Made by a program: the position numbers and the translations under genes. A stretch of DNA of 64,000 bases, from positions 8,495,036 to 8,559,035 of the forward strand of contig NC_047073.1 in assembly GCF_902459465.1 (NCBI RefSeq). Reading direction: 5' to 3'. The notes beneath the pieces are model-generated. The model saw nothing but the letters and a program-made list of their open reading frames with translations. It made no database searches and had not been told where the DNA came from. Position 1 is the first letter of the stretch. Every line of letters starts with the position of its first letter. This DNA is from Asterias rubens (lineage: Eukaryota; Echinodermata; Asteroidea; Forcipulatida; Asteriidae). This document shows positions 33,301 to 38,965 of the stretch, in pieces.

Positions 33301-35413
33301 AACTCGTCCTTACTAAGGATTAATCTTAAAGGTTTTAATAGGGTATATGGTTTTGTACTGTTAAGGCAAATAAAACAGTAATAGTAATGATAAAAACATT
33401 GCTTCTTTTTGCTCTGTACTTGCTTCACAGCCTGTTGACATGTCAGACAGTGCAAGCTCACAAGAAGGTTTCGTTTTCAGCGAGCTGGAGTACCATCTGT
33501 GGGACCAGATGAGAGAGCACATCAAGAACGACACTGCCGCCCCAGCACAGAACCTGACCCGCGAGCCCAAGACCCTGGTCCAGATCGTCCGCCCCAAGCT
33601 CGGAAATTCTATCATGCTGTTTGCTCCGGAGCAAGAACTCAAAGTCTTCTTTGATGGACACAACATCAAGATTGAGGTGAGTGTGGAGTATTGGTGGTGG
33701 GAGGAGTTATAGGGTGCATTCGATTAGCTTCCCTTTGTCGACCCCGCGGTGCTCACTCGGTGTGAGCCCCTGACAAGAGCTAATCGAACTACAACTCACC
33801 CTCCCATGGTGACGTCATGCACCTGGGGACAGCTCCTAAAAAGTGACCCACTCCACAAGCAGGACACTTGGGGCTGACCGTGTGAGCCCCTGGAATGACG
33901 TCAAAGCTATTCGAACGCACCGGGGGAACACCCAGAGAAGCTAATCAAAGCTAATCGACCCAGGGAAGCTATTCGAACGCACCCAATGTAGGGTCTATTG
34001 TTTTACCCTTCTGATACAGAAAGCAGAAAATGCTGCTTAGCAAATTCCTTTGCTAAGTGAGGTGCCATGCAGTCACAGCAATGGTAAATGTACGATATTT
34101 ATTGGTATACTGTTTTTGCTTTTTCTAAGCAAGAGTTTTTCTGTGCTTAGCAAGATTTTTGTGCTTACATGCTTTATGAACTTGGGCTCTGTGCTTCAGT
34201 AATGGACTTGTGCTGTTGTTGAAGCTTCAGTGAGTCCTAATGGTCCAGTGGTTAGACTGCAGGCACAAGGTTGTGGATTTGAATCCTACCAAGCTAACCG
34301 CTGATTTCACACCGACTACAATAAGTGTTGTCGTCTGACCTCTGGGCATTTTGCAATGAGCTGCATTTCTCTGTATTGATTATTTACAGCTGGCCCAGAA
34401 GTACAAGGATTTCCAGTGTGGTTTGTGCGGAGACTTCAATGGTGAGACCAGCGAGGAGTTTGTCGGACCAAACAGAGAGGTGTACAAGTGGCCCCAACAG
34501 TATGGACGTAGCTTCCAGGTCGCTTCTGAAGACCACGCAAGAGGTAAGAAAAGAGTCTTGCAAAAAGTGGTATAATTTTGTGGGGGACAGGACATTTGCT
34601 AACAGCTGCTCCTCGTTTGTGGAATGTGTTACCACTGCATATTCAAACATCTAGTTCCAGATGCTATTAATTTAAAGAGTGCTTACCAAATGTATTAACC
34701 AATCAAACGCGCACCGGACGCGAAAGTGTTGAGCACCGCGCGCCATTTGCTGCGGTGTCTTCATTGCCTACATTGTGCACAAAAATACCACACATTTGGT
34801 AATTTTCAATAGAGGGCGCTACCAATTTTCTTTCATCGGATTGGTCTATACCTTAAAATAGTATATACTATGAATATCTAAGTAGTGAACAGATATGGTT
34901 TTTTTGTAAGCGTCATGGTTAATGTTTTTCTGTCACAAATTTGTTGCCTGTGTGTTTAATACATTTGATATTTCATTTTTTTTATTTTTATATAATAGTA
35001 ATGTTTTTAATGACTATTTTGTAAACTGTACATTTCGGCTTTTAGCCGCTGTATTGCAGTGTTTTAATACATAAACCATGAATATATAATATAATATAAT
35101 ATTTATTTTATTGTCTTTTTTGCTTACAGTCGACGAATGCGCACCCATCATGGAGTTTGCCTTGGATAGAGATATCTGGCTGACAAAGATCGACCAATCC
35201 ACCTGCATCACCAAGACCCCGGTACCCAGGTGCCCCGAAACCTGTACCCCCATCGAGGAACAGCCGATCGACGTTGATTTCGTCTGCACCAGGCAGAAGG
35301 GAATCACCAACCCCTTCGAGGGACTCACCCGCGAACAGATCATCAACAAGTACGGTTACAAGCGTCCCGACTACAAGAGGACTCTAGAGATGGCTGTGAA
35401 GTGCAGGAACTAG
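6280..35413 (+). CDS. vtg: Vitellogenin (VTG1), complete, 33 coding exons, 1,930 residues
   Basis: Secreted yolk precursor of the large lipid transfer protein family, carrying lipid and nutrients to the oocyte. Exons were placed by hand; every junction keeps frame and has GT..AG borders, and the first seven are mirrored in VTG2. Residues 1-16 form a signal peptide (MKQLALLLVGVALAYA). Residues 27 to about 640 are the lipoprotein N-terminal domain, with KAIGNAG at 569-575. About 640-1140 is the lipid-cavity middle part. Residues 1143-1299 (exon 23) hold a Ser/Asp/His-rich repeat. About 1579-1835 is a von Willebrand D domain with CGLCGDFNG at 1795-1803, followed by a Cys-containing tail. Length is normal for an invertebrate vitellogenin. 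Weakest borders: exon 8 donor (GTGCTG), exon 20 donor (GTATTT) and exon 29 donor (GTTTGA). A 5' non-coding exon cannot be excluded. An apolipophorin-type relative is less likely given the length and C-terminal domain. Confidence 0.95.
7695..8069. mobile_element. TTAA-flanked inverted-repeat element in intron 1
   Basis: TTAA at 7695 and 8066 frame inverted ends AAGATGCTGTGTCAGATTTT and its near complement AAAATCTGACATAGCATCTT. About 375 bp, non-coding. The TTAA target resembles piggyBac-type insertion. Confidence 0.75.
8071..8257. repeat. Family B dispersed repeat
   Basis: Variant of a family whose ends pair (GGGCCCAATTTCATAGAGCT and complement) and whose middle contains TTGCTTAGCA, ACCAG and GGTAACC words. 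This copy lacks a clear left end and ends AATTGGGCC. Confidence 0.6.
9232..9267 (+). CDS. vtg: VTG1 exon 2
   Basis: 36-base exon (YAAKIPTLQKSD) after TTGCAG; donor GTAAGT. A mobile element begins a few bases beyond the donor. Confidence 0.9.
9275..9777. mobile_element. Penelope-like hairpin element at the exon 2 splice site
   Basis: Two nearly perfect arms of about 200 bases (9275-9480 and 9535-9746) followed by a 3' tail CAAAGTTTCAAATCCTACTT shared by copies at 18185 and 22400. The sequence ATGGTAAGTTTA, which includes the exon 2 donor, is present on both sides (9265-9276 and 9778-9789), as expected of a target duplication. Confidence 0.75.
10126..10274 (+). CDS. vtg: VTG1 exon 3
   Basis: Residues 27-76, starting GYFSEGREYVYEYEGQV, the typical opening of the lipoprotein N-terminal domain. 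Differs from the VTG2 exon at only two bases. Confidence 0.95.
10430..10654. repeat. Family A ends with a foreign hairpin inside
   Basis: Family A start (TTAAAGGCACTGGACACTAT) and end (CTGTGTCTTTAA) surround a hairpin with arms TTTCCGTATGGCGCCACCAC at 10485 and its complement ending at 10602. Confidence 0.65.
11127..11282 (+). CDS. vtg: VTG1 exon 4
   Basis: Residues 77-128, phase 0 at both ends; acceptor TTACAG, donor GTTTGT. Contains NPAKQQVEEKLQRLDF, shared with VTG2. Confidence 0.95.
11430..11564 (+). CDS. vtg: VTG1 exon 5
   Basis: Residues 129-173, with DPVWSTNIKKGIMELMLVN; donor GTAGGT. Confidence 0.95.
11685..12080. mobile_element. Family A TTAA element, full length
   Basis: About 395 bp with inverted ends TTAAAGACACTGGACACTAT and its near complement ATAGTGTCCACTGCCTTTAA. 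Inner TTCGAAACCTC and GAGGTCTTGAAAAC form another inverted pair. Non-autonomous; at least ten copies in this window. Confidence 0.85.
12517..12558 (+). CDS. vtg: VTG1 exon 6
   Basis: Residues 174-187 (TSITRQKKYYRVME), 42 bases, phase 0 both sides, after a long pyrimidine tract. Confidence 0.9.
12628..12995. mobile_element. Family A element, diverged
   Basis: Starts TTTTAAAGGCACTGTACACA; right end decayed (AATTACCAAACCTGTACC). Confidence 0.75.
13055..13125 (+). repeat. tRNA-derived fragment before exon 7
   Basis: Has an A-box-like TAGCACAGTTTGTAGAGC and a B-box-like GGTTCAACTCC at tRNA spacing but no closed acceptor stem. A related B box (GGTTCAAAT) stands at the same place in VTG2 intron 6. 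Confidence 0.5.
13184..13268 (+). CDS. vtg: VTG1 exon 7
   Basis: Residues 188-215, NGVAGNCESVYDV onward; donor GTAAGT, phase 1. Confidence 0.95.
13425..13665 (-). mobile_element. Penelope-like element fragment
   Basis: Contains AAGAACTGTCCTGC, ACTACCTGGGCGGAAGGTAG and GGAGTGAGTTCTTAATTGG, shared with fragments at 20940 and 21540. The minus strand carries a hammerhead-like core (see findings). Confidence 0.6.
13729..13925 (+). CDS. vtg: VTG1 exon 8
   Basis: Residues 216-281, with four cysteines including CETC. I end it at AACAAG before GTGCTG because only that keeps phase 0 with exon 9; reading on reaches a stop at 13938. The donor is non-ideal. Confidence 0.85.
13961..14452. repeat. Family B repeat split by another element
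   Basis: Left part 13961-13986 (GGGCCCAATTTCATAGAGCT) and right part from 14317 (TTAAGCAGG... ACCAGTCACAAATTGTACA) are one family B copy interrupted at its internal TTAA. Confidence 0.75.
13983..14320. mobile_element. TTAA-flanked hairpin element inside family B
   Basis: TTAA at 13983 and 14317. The arms pair across most of the length (AAATGTCCACAGATTTACA with TGTAAATCTGTGGACATT; AAAAACTACAGTACCTCA). Non-coding. Confidence 0.8.
14724..14845 (+). CDS. vtg: VTG1 exon 9
   Basis: Residues 282-321, VRYGISLKDHDKFLID onward; donor GTGAGT, phase 2. Confidence 0.92.
15060..15238. repeat. Family B repeat
   Basis: Contains GAAACCAGTCATAAATGG, GGCTGGCAACTAAGC and TTTAGCAGCTCTATGAAGTA; left end diverged. 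Confidence 0.6.
15528..15676. repeat. Family C repeat
   Basis: Built from palindromic ACTAGTCCTAAGTTAGGACT-type words; both ends resemble TTTCACAAAG. Non-coding. Confidence 0.65.
15770..15962 (+). CDS. vtg: VTG1 exon 10 (acidic linker)
   Basis: Residues 322-386. The second half is acidic and His/Ser-rich (SSHDHDTEEESQLTEEDA), a likely exposed linker inside the N-terminal domain. Confidence 0.92.
16165..16358. repeat. Family D inverted-repeat element
   Basis: Left end GTTCATACTTCCTGCGAATG and right end CATTTGCAAGAAGTATCAAC are inverted relatives; the centre holds GTTGTGCTCAACTCTCTTGCG. Confidence 0.65.
16371..16475 (-). repeat. tRNA-headed SINE fragment
   Basis: On the minus strand a B box GGTTCCAATCCC follows a tRNA-like head (ACTAGGTGGTATAGTGGTTG). 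No complete cloverleaf, so read as a SINE and not a tRNA gene. Confidence 0.55.
16485..16855. mobile_element. TTAAAGCCATT inverted-repeat element
   Basis: Ends TTAAAGCCATTACACACTTT and AAAGTGTCCAATGGCTTTAA are inverted relatives; a distant cousin of family A. A deleted copy lies at 22685. Confidence 0.7.
16987..17171 (+). CDS. vtg: VTG1 exon 11
   Basis: Residues 387-447, start of the helical part of the N-terminal domain; ends AA before GTAGGT so that exon 12 completes Lys. Confidence 0.92.
17687..17852 (+). CDS. vtg: VTG1 exon 12
   Basis: Residues 448-503 (KQIVLDAILQVENDKAVE...), helical; acceptor CTGCAG, donor GTAAGT. Confidence 0.93.
18015..18205 (+). mobile_element. Penelope-like element copy
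   Basis: Contains TCCTGAAGACGATCAGAGCT, ATGGTGTTACC and the shared tail ATGCAAAGATTCAAATCCTA. Confidence 0.6.
18231..18368 (+). CDS. vtg: VTG1 exon 13
   Basis: Residues 504-549, with cysteines in RLCRGR, TTCWLTFGSL, HKACKVNKIC; the C-W-L-T-F-G stretch is typical of the helical domain. Confidence 0.93.
18382..18705. repeat. Family C repeat with a family D element inside
   Basis: Family C text (GAGACTAGTCTTATCTCGAG ... TTAGGACTAGCC) is broken at 18431-18607 by a family D copy with ends AAAGCCCAGTTCATACTTCC and GGAAGTATGAACTGGGCTTT. Confidence 0.75.
19032..19193. repeat. Family B repeat
   Basis: GGGCCCAATTGCATATAAAC to TCTATGAAACTGGGCC, with paired ends. Confidence 0.75.
19230..19512. repeat. 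Inverted-repeat element rich in GTCGACC words
   Basis: Left GTTCGAGTGCGCACATTTAG and right TGTGCACACTCGACC are inverted relatives; TGGTCGACCACAG occurs twice inside. Confidence 0.55.
19600..19865 (-). repeat. tRNA-headed SINE copy
   Basis: The minus-strand head (GTGGTCTAGTTGGTAAGACA, B box GGGCTCGAATCCC) is followed by a body whose words (CACAGAGCTCAGG, AGTGCTAACACATATCGG) recur near 31655-31800. Confidence 0.55.
19942..20163 (+). CDS. vtg: VTG1 exon 14 (KAIGNAG motif)
   Basis: Residues 550-623. KAIGNAG at 569-575 is a hallmark of vitellogenin and relatives; helical repeat continues to the donor GTGAGC. Confidence 0.95.
20188..20300. repeat. Family A element, 5' fragment
   Basis: Starts GTTAAAGGCACTTGACACCT and stops after about 110 bases. 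Confidence 0.7.
20634..20851 (+). CDS. vtg: VTG1 exon 15
   Basis: Residues 624-695, end of the helical domain (DHEIRIASYVIIM...); phase 2 donor GTGAGT. Confidence 0.94.
20935..21135 (-). mobile_element. Penelope-like element fragment
   Basis: Same layout as the copy at 13425: GAAAAGAACTGCCCTGC, ACTACCTGGGCGAAAG, GGAGTGAGTTCTTAATTGGT. Confidence 0.6.
21269..21360 (+). CDS. vtg: VTG1 exon 16
   Basis: Residues 696-726 (TEVAKKALLTLKPIV...), phase 1 donor GTAAGT. Confidence 0.92.
21450..21750 (-). mobile_element. Penelope-like element, longer copy
   Basis: Starts TTTGCGGTAACACCATGTGT, then AAAAGAACTGTCCTGC and GGAGTCAGTTCTTGAATTGG; links the hairpin family at 9275 with the fragments at 13425 and 20935. 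Confidence 0.6.
21864..22147 (+). CDS. vtg: VTG1 exon 17
   Basis: Residues 727-821, beta-sheet part of the lipid cavity; includes PRNLM-like text NRQMNLMEVGF. Confidence 0.94.
22255..22420. mobile_element. Penelope-like short hairpin copy
   Basis: Arms GCGGTAGCACCATGTG and CACATGGTGCTACCGC, then the tail ATGCAAAGTTTCAAATCCTA. Confidence 0.65.
22532..22658 (+). CDS. vtg: VTG1 exon 18
   Basis: Residues 822-863, ending TTVWEWLEG, donor GTAAGT. Several decayed copies of its 3' end follow in the intron (see findings). Confidence 0.92.
22685..22773. repeat. TTAAAGCCATT element, deleted copy
   Basis: Keeps both ends (TTAAAGCCATT and AAGTGTCCAATGGCTTT) and little else. Confidence 0.65.
22775..23160 (+). 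repeat. Decayed copies of the exon 18 3' end in intron 18
   Basis: Words like ACAAAACCAC...TTTGGGAATG.CTTGAAAGAAGTAAGT recur near 22775, 22843, 22915, 23042 and 23130, each resembling the end of exon 18 and its donor. Confidence 0.75.
23454..23718 (+). CDS. vtg: VTG1 exon 19
   Basis: Residues 864-951, with KILTSQVPYSYRKIFSLGRG and GLPLKISFDTAAVLALD, as in the vitellogenin middle domain. Confidence 0.94.
24000..24690 (+). pseudogene. Non-LTR retrotransposon 3' end, interrupted
   Basis: The text around 24148-24205 (GGCCCCAAAATGTGGAATAA...) and 24598-24620 (AGCTCACCTGTTCCAGCAGG) matches in form the end of non-LTR reverse transcriptases (a P-K-M-W-N block, then a T-H-L-F-Q-Q block), with stops. 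It is split by a family A element. Confidence 0.5.
24210..24597. mobile_element. Family A element inside the retrotransposon remnant
   Basis: Starts ATTAAAGACAGTGGACACTA and ends TAGTGTCCACAGCCTGTAAA; inserted at a TTAA. Confidence 0.8.
24747..24984 (+). CDS. vtg: VTG1 exon 20
   Basis: Residues 952-1031 (VAVTMKAKMTVGLDD...); weak donor GTATTT. A copy of the exon end with a donor lies 90 bases downstream. Confidence 0.92.
24972..25160 (+). repeat. Tandem duplication across the exon 20 donor
   Basis: GAAGCCAACAGAGGTATTT at 24972 and GAAAGCCAACAGAGGTAAAC at 25060 are 90 bases apart; downstream TTGTTTACTT and TGTCAACA words are also paired. Confidence 0.75.
25516..25620 (+). CDS. vtg: VTG1 exon 21
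   Basis: Residues 1032-1066, phase 0 both sides; acceptor TTCTAG, donor GTAAGA. Confidence 0.9.
26009..26236 (+). CDS. vtg: VTG1 exon 22
   Basis: Residues 1067-1142, start KKWSMGKESLGVETEL; acceptor after a long T tract. Confidence 0.94.
26361..26755. mobile_element. Family E element (long palindrome)
   Basis: Ends TTAAAAGAAAACATTGCCTT and GGCAACATGTTCCTTTAA; the centre is a near-perfect palindrome with AACACGGTCGGCCATTTA on each side. About 395 bp, TTAA borders. Confidence 0.8.
27072..27542 (+). CDS. vtg: VTG1 exon 23 (Ser/Asp/His-rich repeat)
   Basis: Largest exon, residues 1143-1299. The first 95 residues hold about five imperfect repeats on a S-P/H-S-D-E/K-x core followed by His, Arg and Gly. 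It takes the place of the polyserine or phosvitin part of other vitellogenins; phosphorylation or metal binding is inference. Confidence 0.95.
27566..27750. repeat. Family B repeat
   Basis: GGGCCCAATTTCATAGAGGT to GTAGCTCTGTGAATTTGG. Confidence 0.75.
27976..28146 (+). CDS. vtg: VTG1 exon 24
   Basis: Residues 1300-1356 (ISTMGSQPIRELVSRISL...), phase 0 both sides. Confidence 0.93.
28262..28425. repeat. Perfect 50-base hairpin in intron 24
   Basis: Arms near 28274-28323 and 28362-28410, beginning GTGCACGAAATGGCGACTTC and ending GAAGTCGCCATTTCGTACAC, with a loop of about 38 bases. Confidence 0.8.
28734..28910 (+). CDS. vtg: VTG1 exon 25
   Basis: Residues 1357-1415; contains VLFKFNTQWGRSCMTDQKI, a late beta-sheet segment seen in large lipid transfer proteins. 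Confidence 0.93.
28930..29170. repeat. Family B repeat, long variant
   Basis: GGGAGCTGCTAAGCAC... to CTTAGCAGCTCTGTTAAATT GGGCCC; includes CTTGATAAAAACC and its complement. Confidence 0.7.
29222..29375. repeat. Family D repeat, 5' part
   Basis: Starts AAGCCCGGTTCATACTTCTT; right end lost in an AAATTAAATT-type run. Confidence 0.6.
29750..29923 (+). CDS. vtg: VTG1 exon 26
   Basis: Residues 1416-1473, highly charged and helical (SEEQKKRLSEE...), two cysteines. Confidence 0.92.
29940..30128. repeat. Family B repeat
   Basis: GGGCCCATTTTTCATAAAGC to ATTATGAAATTGGGCCC; paired ends. Confidence 0.75.
30268..30345. repeat. Short perfect hairpin in intron 26
   Basis: GAGGTGCATGCTGGTCTAGC and its complement GCTAGACCAGCATGCACCTC, loop about 18 bases. 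Confidence 0.8.
30559..30672 (+). CDS. vtg: VTG1 exon 27
   Basis: Residues 1474-1511, KTSRVYLEAFYQGIQMVKNM onward; donor GTGAGT. Confidence 0.92.
30685..30935. repeat. Dispersed repeat after an AAT run
   Basis: AATAATAATAAT, then CAGCATTTGTAAAGGCGC and GAACAGGTGTGTCTTCAGTT, words typical of a dispersed repeat in marine invertebrates. A shorter relative is near 17920-18010. Confidence 0.45.
31007..31202 (+). CDS. vtg: VTG1 exon 28
   Basis: Residues 1512-1576, with a glycosylation sequon NMT; phase 1 donor GTGAGT. Confidence 0.93.
31300..31595. mobile_element. Chimera of family E and family A
   Basis: The 5' part is family E (GGAACATGTTGCCTTGGATC and the GGTCGGCCATTTATGGGAG palindrome); after about 31535 it becomes family A (TCTTTGACAATTACCAAAGG to CCACTGCCTTTAG). 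Confidence 0.75.
31655..31800. repeat. SINE body fragment
   Basis: AATATGACTGTGAT and CAGTGCTAACACACATTGGT are inverted relatives of the SINE at 19600. Confidence 0.5.
31806..31966 (+). CDS. vtg: VTG1 exon 29 (start of vWD domain)
   Basis: Residues 1577-1630, NQCKALRNNSIITFDKVLYN through DCSNQERFVIL, the first strand pattern of a von Willebrand D domain. Donor GTTTGA is non-ideal. Confidence 0.92.
31985..32215. repeat. Retroelement tail with TTATTA end
   Basis: Ends in GCGCCTTGAGTACCTTGTTT, CGCGCGCTATATAAGACTTT and TTGTTATTATATTA, a form common at the 3' end of retroposed repeats. Confidence 0.5.
32271..32513. repeat. Family B repeat, long variant
   Basis: GGGGCCCAATTTCATAAAGC to GGCTTTGTGAAATTGGGCCC, ends fully paired. 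Confidence 0.8.
32985..33203 (+). CDS. vtg: VTG1 exon 30 (vWD)
   Basis: Residues 1631-1703, VVTVYLDNTRIQLIPDP onward; phase 0 both sides. Confidence 0.93.
33249..33335. repeat. Family C repeat, fragment
   Basis: TTTCACAAAACGCTAGGATT then GAGTTAGGACGAGTAACTCG; right end missing. Confidence 0.6.
33431..33676 (+). CDS. vtg: VTG1 exon 31 (vWD)
   Basis: Residues 1704-1785; contains NSIMLFAPEQELKVFFDGHN, a core strand of the domain. Confidence 0.94.
33713..33987. mobile_element. Inverted-repeat element in intron 31
   Basis: Ends GGGTGCATTCGATTAGCTTC and GAAGCTATTCGAACGCACCC. It has inner copies of GCTAATCG and TGACGTCA-like words. About 275 bp, GC-richer than its surroundings. Confidence 0.75.
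34010..34195. repeat. Family B repeat, diverged
   Basis: CTGCTTAGCAAATTCCTTTG through TTTATGAACTTGGGC. Confidence 0.55.
34215..34305 (+). repeat. tRNA-headed SINE fragment
   Basis: AATGGTCCAGTGGTTAGACT and B box GATTTGAATCC at tRNA spacing; acceptor stem does not close. Confidence 0.5.
34390..34543 (+). CDS. vtg: VTG1 exon 32 (vWD, CGLCGDFNG)
   Basis: Residues 1786-1836. CGLCGDFNG is the conserved GLCG-type motif of vitellogenin vWD domains, with acidic and Asn side chains of the calcium-site type. Confidence 0.96.
34575..34690 (+). pseudogene. Non-LTR reverse transcriptase tail remnant
   Basis: One frame reads GDRTFANSCSSFVECVTTAY, the decayed form of a G-x-R-x-F-A-x-A-A-P-x-L-W-N block at the end of non-LTR reverse transcriptases. 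Confidence 0.45.
35130..35413 (+). CDS. vtg: VTG1 exon 33 (C-terminal tail and stop)
   Basis: Residues 1837-1930 and TAG at 35411-35413. Five cysteines (DECAP, STCITK, PRCPETC, DFVC, VKC) suggest a disulphide-bonded tail. Confidence 0.95.
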
Positions 35414-35483
35414 ACATCTGCCTGCCGGACAGACACCCACCAGGAGACGAATCTGCAAATTCATGTGCTACGTAACTCACCAG

Positions 35484-35668
35484 GGATCAATTTCATAGAG
35501 CTGCTTATACAGAAAAATATTGCTTAACAATTGTCTGCGCTAAGCAAAAATGAGTAGGATACCTGTCACAAATTGTACATGTGACATGGCAGTTTGGTTG
35601 GTAATCTCCTTCTGGTAAGCATAATGTTGTTGTGCTTAGCTAGTTTTTTTGTGCTTAAACAGCTCTAG
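35484..35668. repeat. Family B repeat in the VTG1 3' flank
   Basis: GGGATCAATTTCATAGAGCT to TTAAACAGCTCTAGATG. It is 70 bases after the stop and would be in the 3' untranslated region if the signal at 36015 is used. Confidence 0.7.
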
Positions 35669-36014
35669 ATGTCCACTCCTTAGGCATTTGCAAAATCCGA
35701 AAAATAACTTCTGTTCATGCAGGCGTTAGAGCAAGTTATCGGACAAAATAATGCAAAGAAGCCCCTCCTGTACTTGCCACCGGGAAGAAAGGTGTAGCTA
35801 TAATTAAGCACTATTACTGTTTTGTTCTCCATGGCTGCAACTCTTTTTCCCCTCAGTTTAATATCACTGTTGGCCCAAACATTGTACCATCAGCCTTTGA
35901 TGTGCAGCAGAATTAACTTGGTGAGTTTCGTAGAACATAACTTGTTTGATGCAATTTGCAATATCCGCATGTAATTTGTGTATGTTTAACCTGATGATTT
36001 CAATTTCTAAAGGA

Positions 36015-36020
36015 AATAAA
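36015..36020 (+). promoter_or_regulatory. Possible polyadenylation signal of VTG1
   Basis: First AATAAA after the VTG1 stop that I see, 602 bases downstream. Another AATAAA cluster is near 36345. No transcript evidence. Confidence 0.4.
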
Positions 36021-36679
36021 ATTGGTGTAGGGCTTTACCATTTATGTATTTGTTTATTAAATGCCATCAAAGATAATTGTCAGCCACGCTAAGCTTTGAT
36101 TAATTTAGCAGTTAAAACTTATTGGTTTGTTAAGTCTTGTTAAGCTTATTCTTCAGCGTTTGCTTATTAATATGTGTTTGTGCTTATTAATTTGTCTAAC
36201 TAATATAAACATGTCTTCATAGCCTCATTAATATTTCTGATGTAAATTAATTAATACATGTACTGGAAATTGGATTTGTAATAGGAAAACTTAAAGCAGC
36301 AATCTTAAATGTGTACTTTTTTTATTTTTTTTTTGTTTTGTGCTAATAAATAAACAATTTATTTATCAGACCTGAACGAATGATATCCATTGATGTTTTT
36401 GTCATATTATCCTGTCTGCTTGGTACATTCTTCTTCGTATTTAGTTTGGGTTCGAACAAAGGAAAAATGACTTGAGCGGAACTTGGAACTAATGGTTTAA
36501 CATACTGGCCCTCGACCAACTGAGTTATCTACCCCTATATTGGCGGTCTCCCTCTTTGTAAATGTCTTTGTTCCGATGCTTTTTTCTTATGTATCCTAAA
36601 CACAAGAAATAGAATAAGTTGTTGCAAAATGCTTACCAGCCAAAAGGACCTATGGTATAAATGCAAACAAAATGGTTAA
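36021..36679. other. AT-rich 3' flank, no gene seen
   Basis: Only TTAATTAAT-type sequence and T runs; nothing coding. Confidence 0.45.
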
Positions 36680-36689
36680 TGGCTTGAGG

Positions 36690-36870
36690 TCGATCTCACA
36701 AAGAGTTGGGACTTGTCCTAGGAGGTATAAAAAAACGTATGGCTCGTCCTAAGTTAGGAAGAGTAACTCGTCCTAACTCAAGATAAGATTAGTTTTAACT
36801 CTTTGTGAATTCCACCCCTGATGTTTTAACCCTAGCAGGGTAAGACTCTGCTAGGGTCGAAATATCAGGT
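36690..36870. repeat. Family C repeat plus an inverted pair
   Basis: TCTCACAAAGAGTTGGGACT to AACTCTTTGTGAATTCC; next to it TAACCCTAGCAGGG and CTGCTAGGGTCGAAATATCA. Confidence 0.6.
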
Positions 36871-37597
36871 AATTGACTATTTTGTGCATTATTTTAAACC
36901 TCTCCAAGTACATCAAGTCCACCGTGTTACTTTTTCTGTACTGCTTGTTTAGAGGATGGAGGGTTTTGAATCATCACATTTTCCCTGATTTTTGTAATTT
37001 TTTTCAAACAATAGTTAACCCATGGAGGGAGAAATACTCTCTAGGTCCACCCGCCTACAGGTAACCTCAATTTTCTCAATGTTTAGACTTACATGTAGAT
37101 AAGATAAGAATACCTGACCCGGTGATGAGCTTTTGTTATTTTGGGCTCTCAGTCCTCACCTGAACCCCTCCCTAAAATATATATATATATATCTTCCCCG
37201 TTGTTTGTAAATTAACAACTTTGGCTATATCGACCTCTTTTTTTCTGGATGCCTTTCCATAGTTATTTGCTCCACACAAAGGTCCAAATCTAGTAGGGAG
37301 TTGGGCTTGGCTTTCGATCCAAGCCGGACCTTCTTCAGAGGCATACACAAGCACGAACAACACATTTATAGCAAAACAAGAGGAACAAAGTATTATAGGA
37401 AGTCATCCATAAAAAACGGGACATTTATAGCCAATCAAAGCTATTAACTTACAAACAAGTTATATATAAATAGTTCCTAGTCATGGGCTTGTTCCTATAG
37501 TTTCCTTTCCCCATTGTTCTCCAAGAAAATTGCTCAGCTCTGTGGTATGCTTTGTAATCTTTACTAAATTAAACACCAAAAGAATTGTTTATGACCA
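36871..37597. other. Region without recognisable gene
   Basis: A TA run at 37177-37192 and the inverted words TTGGGCTTGGC and AAGCCGGACC; no exon or RNA gene seen. Confidence 0.4.
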
Positions 37598-38112
37598 GAG
37601 CCCAATTTCATAGAGGTGCTTAAAGGCAGTGGACACTGTTGGTAATTACTCAAAATAATTATTATCATGAAACCTTACTTGGTAACGAGTAATGGGGAAC
37701 GGTTGAAATTATAAAACATTGTGAGAAACGGCTCCCTCTGAAGTGACGTACGTTTTCGAGAAAGAAGTAATTTTCAACGAGTTTGATTTCGAGACCTCAG
37801 ATTTAGAATTTGATGTATCGAAATCAAGCATCTGAAAGCACACAACTTCGTGTGACAAGGGTGTTTCCTCTTTCAAAGTCTTGCAACTCCGACGACCAAT
37901 CGAGCTCAAACTTTCACAGGTTTGTTATTTTATGTATACAATGAAATACACCAAGTGAGAAGACTGGTCTTTGATAATTACCAATAGTGTCCAGTGTAAA
38001 CGAGAGCAGGATACCATCACAAATTGTGCATGTGGACTTAACAGTTTGTTTGGTTACCACGTTCTAGTCTGCTTATCTACTTTCTGTGATTGAGCAGCTC
38101 TTGGAAGTTGGG
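37598..38112. repeat. Family B repeat split by a family A element
   Basis: Left part GAGCCCAATTTCATAGAGGTGC, then from 37998 GAGCAGGATACCATCACAAA to GAGCAGCTCTTGGAAGTTGG. The break is at the same internal TTAA as in the copy at 13961. Confidence 0.75.
37619..37998. mobile_element. Family A element inside family B
   Basis: TTAAAGGCAGTGGACACTGT to ACCAATAGTGTCCAGTG. Confidence 0.8.
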
Positions 38113-38965
38113 CATTTATGACAGTCTTGCTCGAAGGCTTTCTTTTTAAAGGCTTTCTTCTTAGCCTTCGAGATACTCTCTGCTAAGGTCGAAACGTCTG
38201 GCCATTCATTTGGGTGTTGTTTGCATTCAGGCTTATTACCATAGGTCCGTTTTGTTGGTAAGCAGATTGCAACAGCTAATTCTATTTTCTCAATTGAACT
38301 GGACACAGATAACCGAAGTTAAAAAAAAACCTTATATTTATCCACTTAAGCATTAGAAAGACGAACATCCGAAGGAAAATGAGTGGTTCTGAAGCTGGAT
38401 TATTCGATTAATAACCAAAAAGTCTACCAAAACATCAACCAATTATGCAACCCGTATTACCTGTTATGCAAGTACTTCTTGAACACGTAAACATTTTACA
38501 TGGAGACACTTCAGCTGGTAAAATCAATGCAAAACAAAAAAGTAAGTTCAACTTTGGTTCAAGTTGACCCCAAACAGTAACAATGGTTCAATAATCACCT
38601 CCATTATGGTCCAACAATCTAGAAAGACAATGAAAACCCTGTTGTTTGATGACATCATAGAGCAAGGATGACATTAACTGTTTGAAGTCCAGTTTCTCTG
38701 CCGAATGGGTTAAATAAACAGCTCTGTGGGCGTAATGAGTCGGCAGAAGCTTGAAAGTAAACAAACAAATGATACTTTTCACAAAATGTAATATTCATTG
38801 TCTTTTTGCAATGATGCAACTCTGCTATTGTATGTAAATCTTTAAGGAGGGACTCCAAGGTCAAGGTTTGTTGGGGACCCATTCCAGCAGATGGATTCCT
38901 TAGATAAAAATGGGGGGAAATTGATCTCTAACCTTGTGTCATATAATGGTGTAAAATGCCACCTT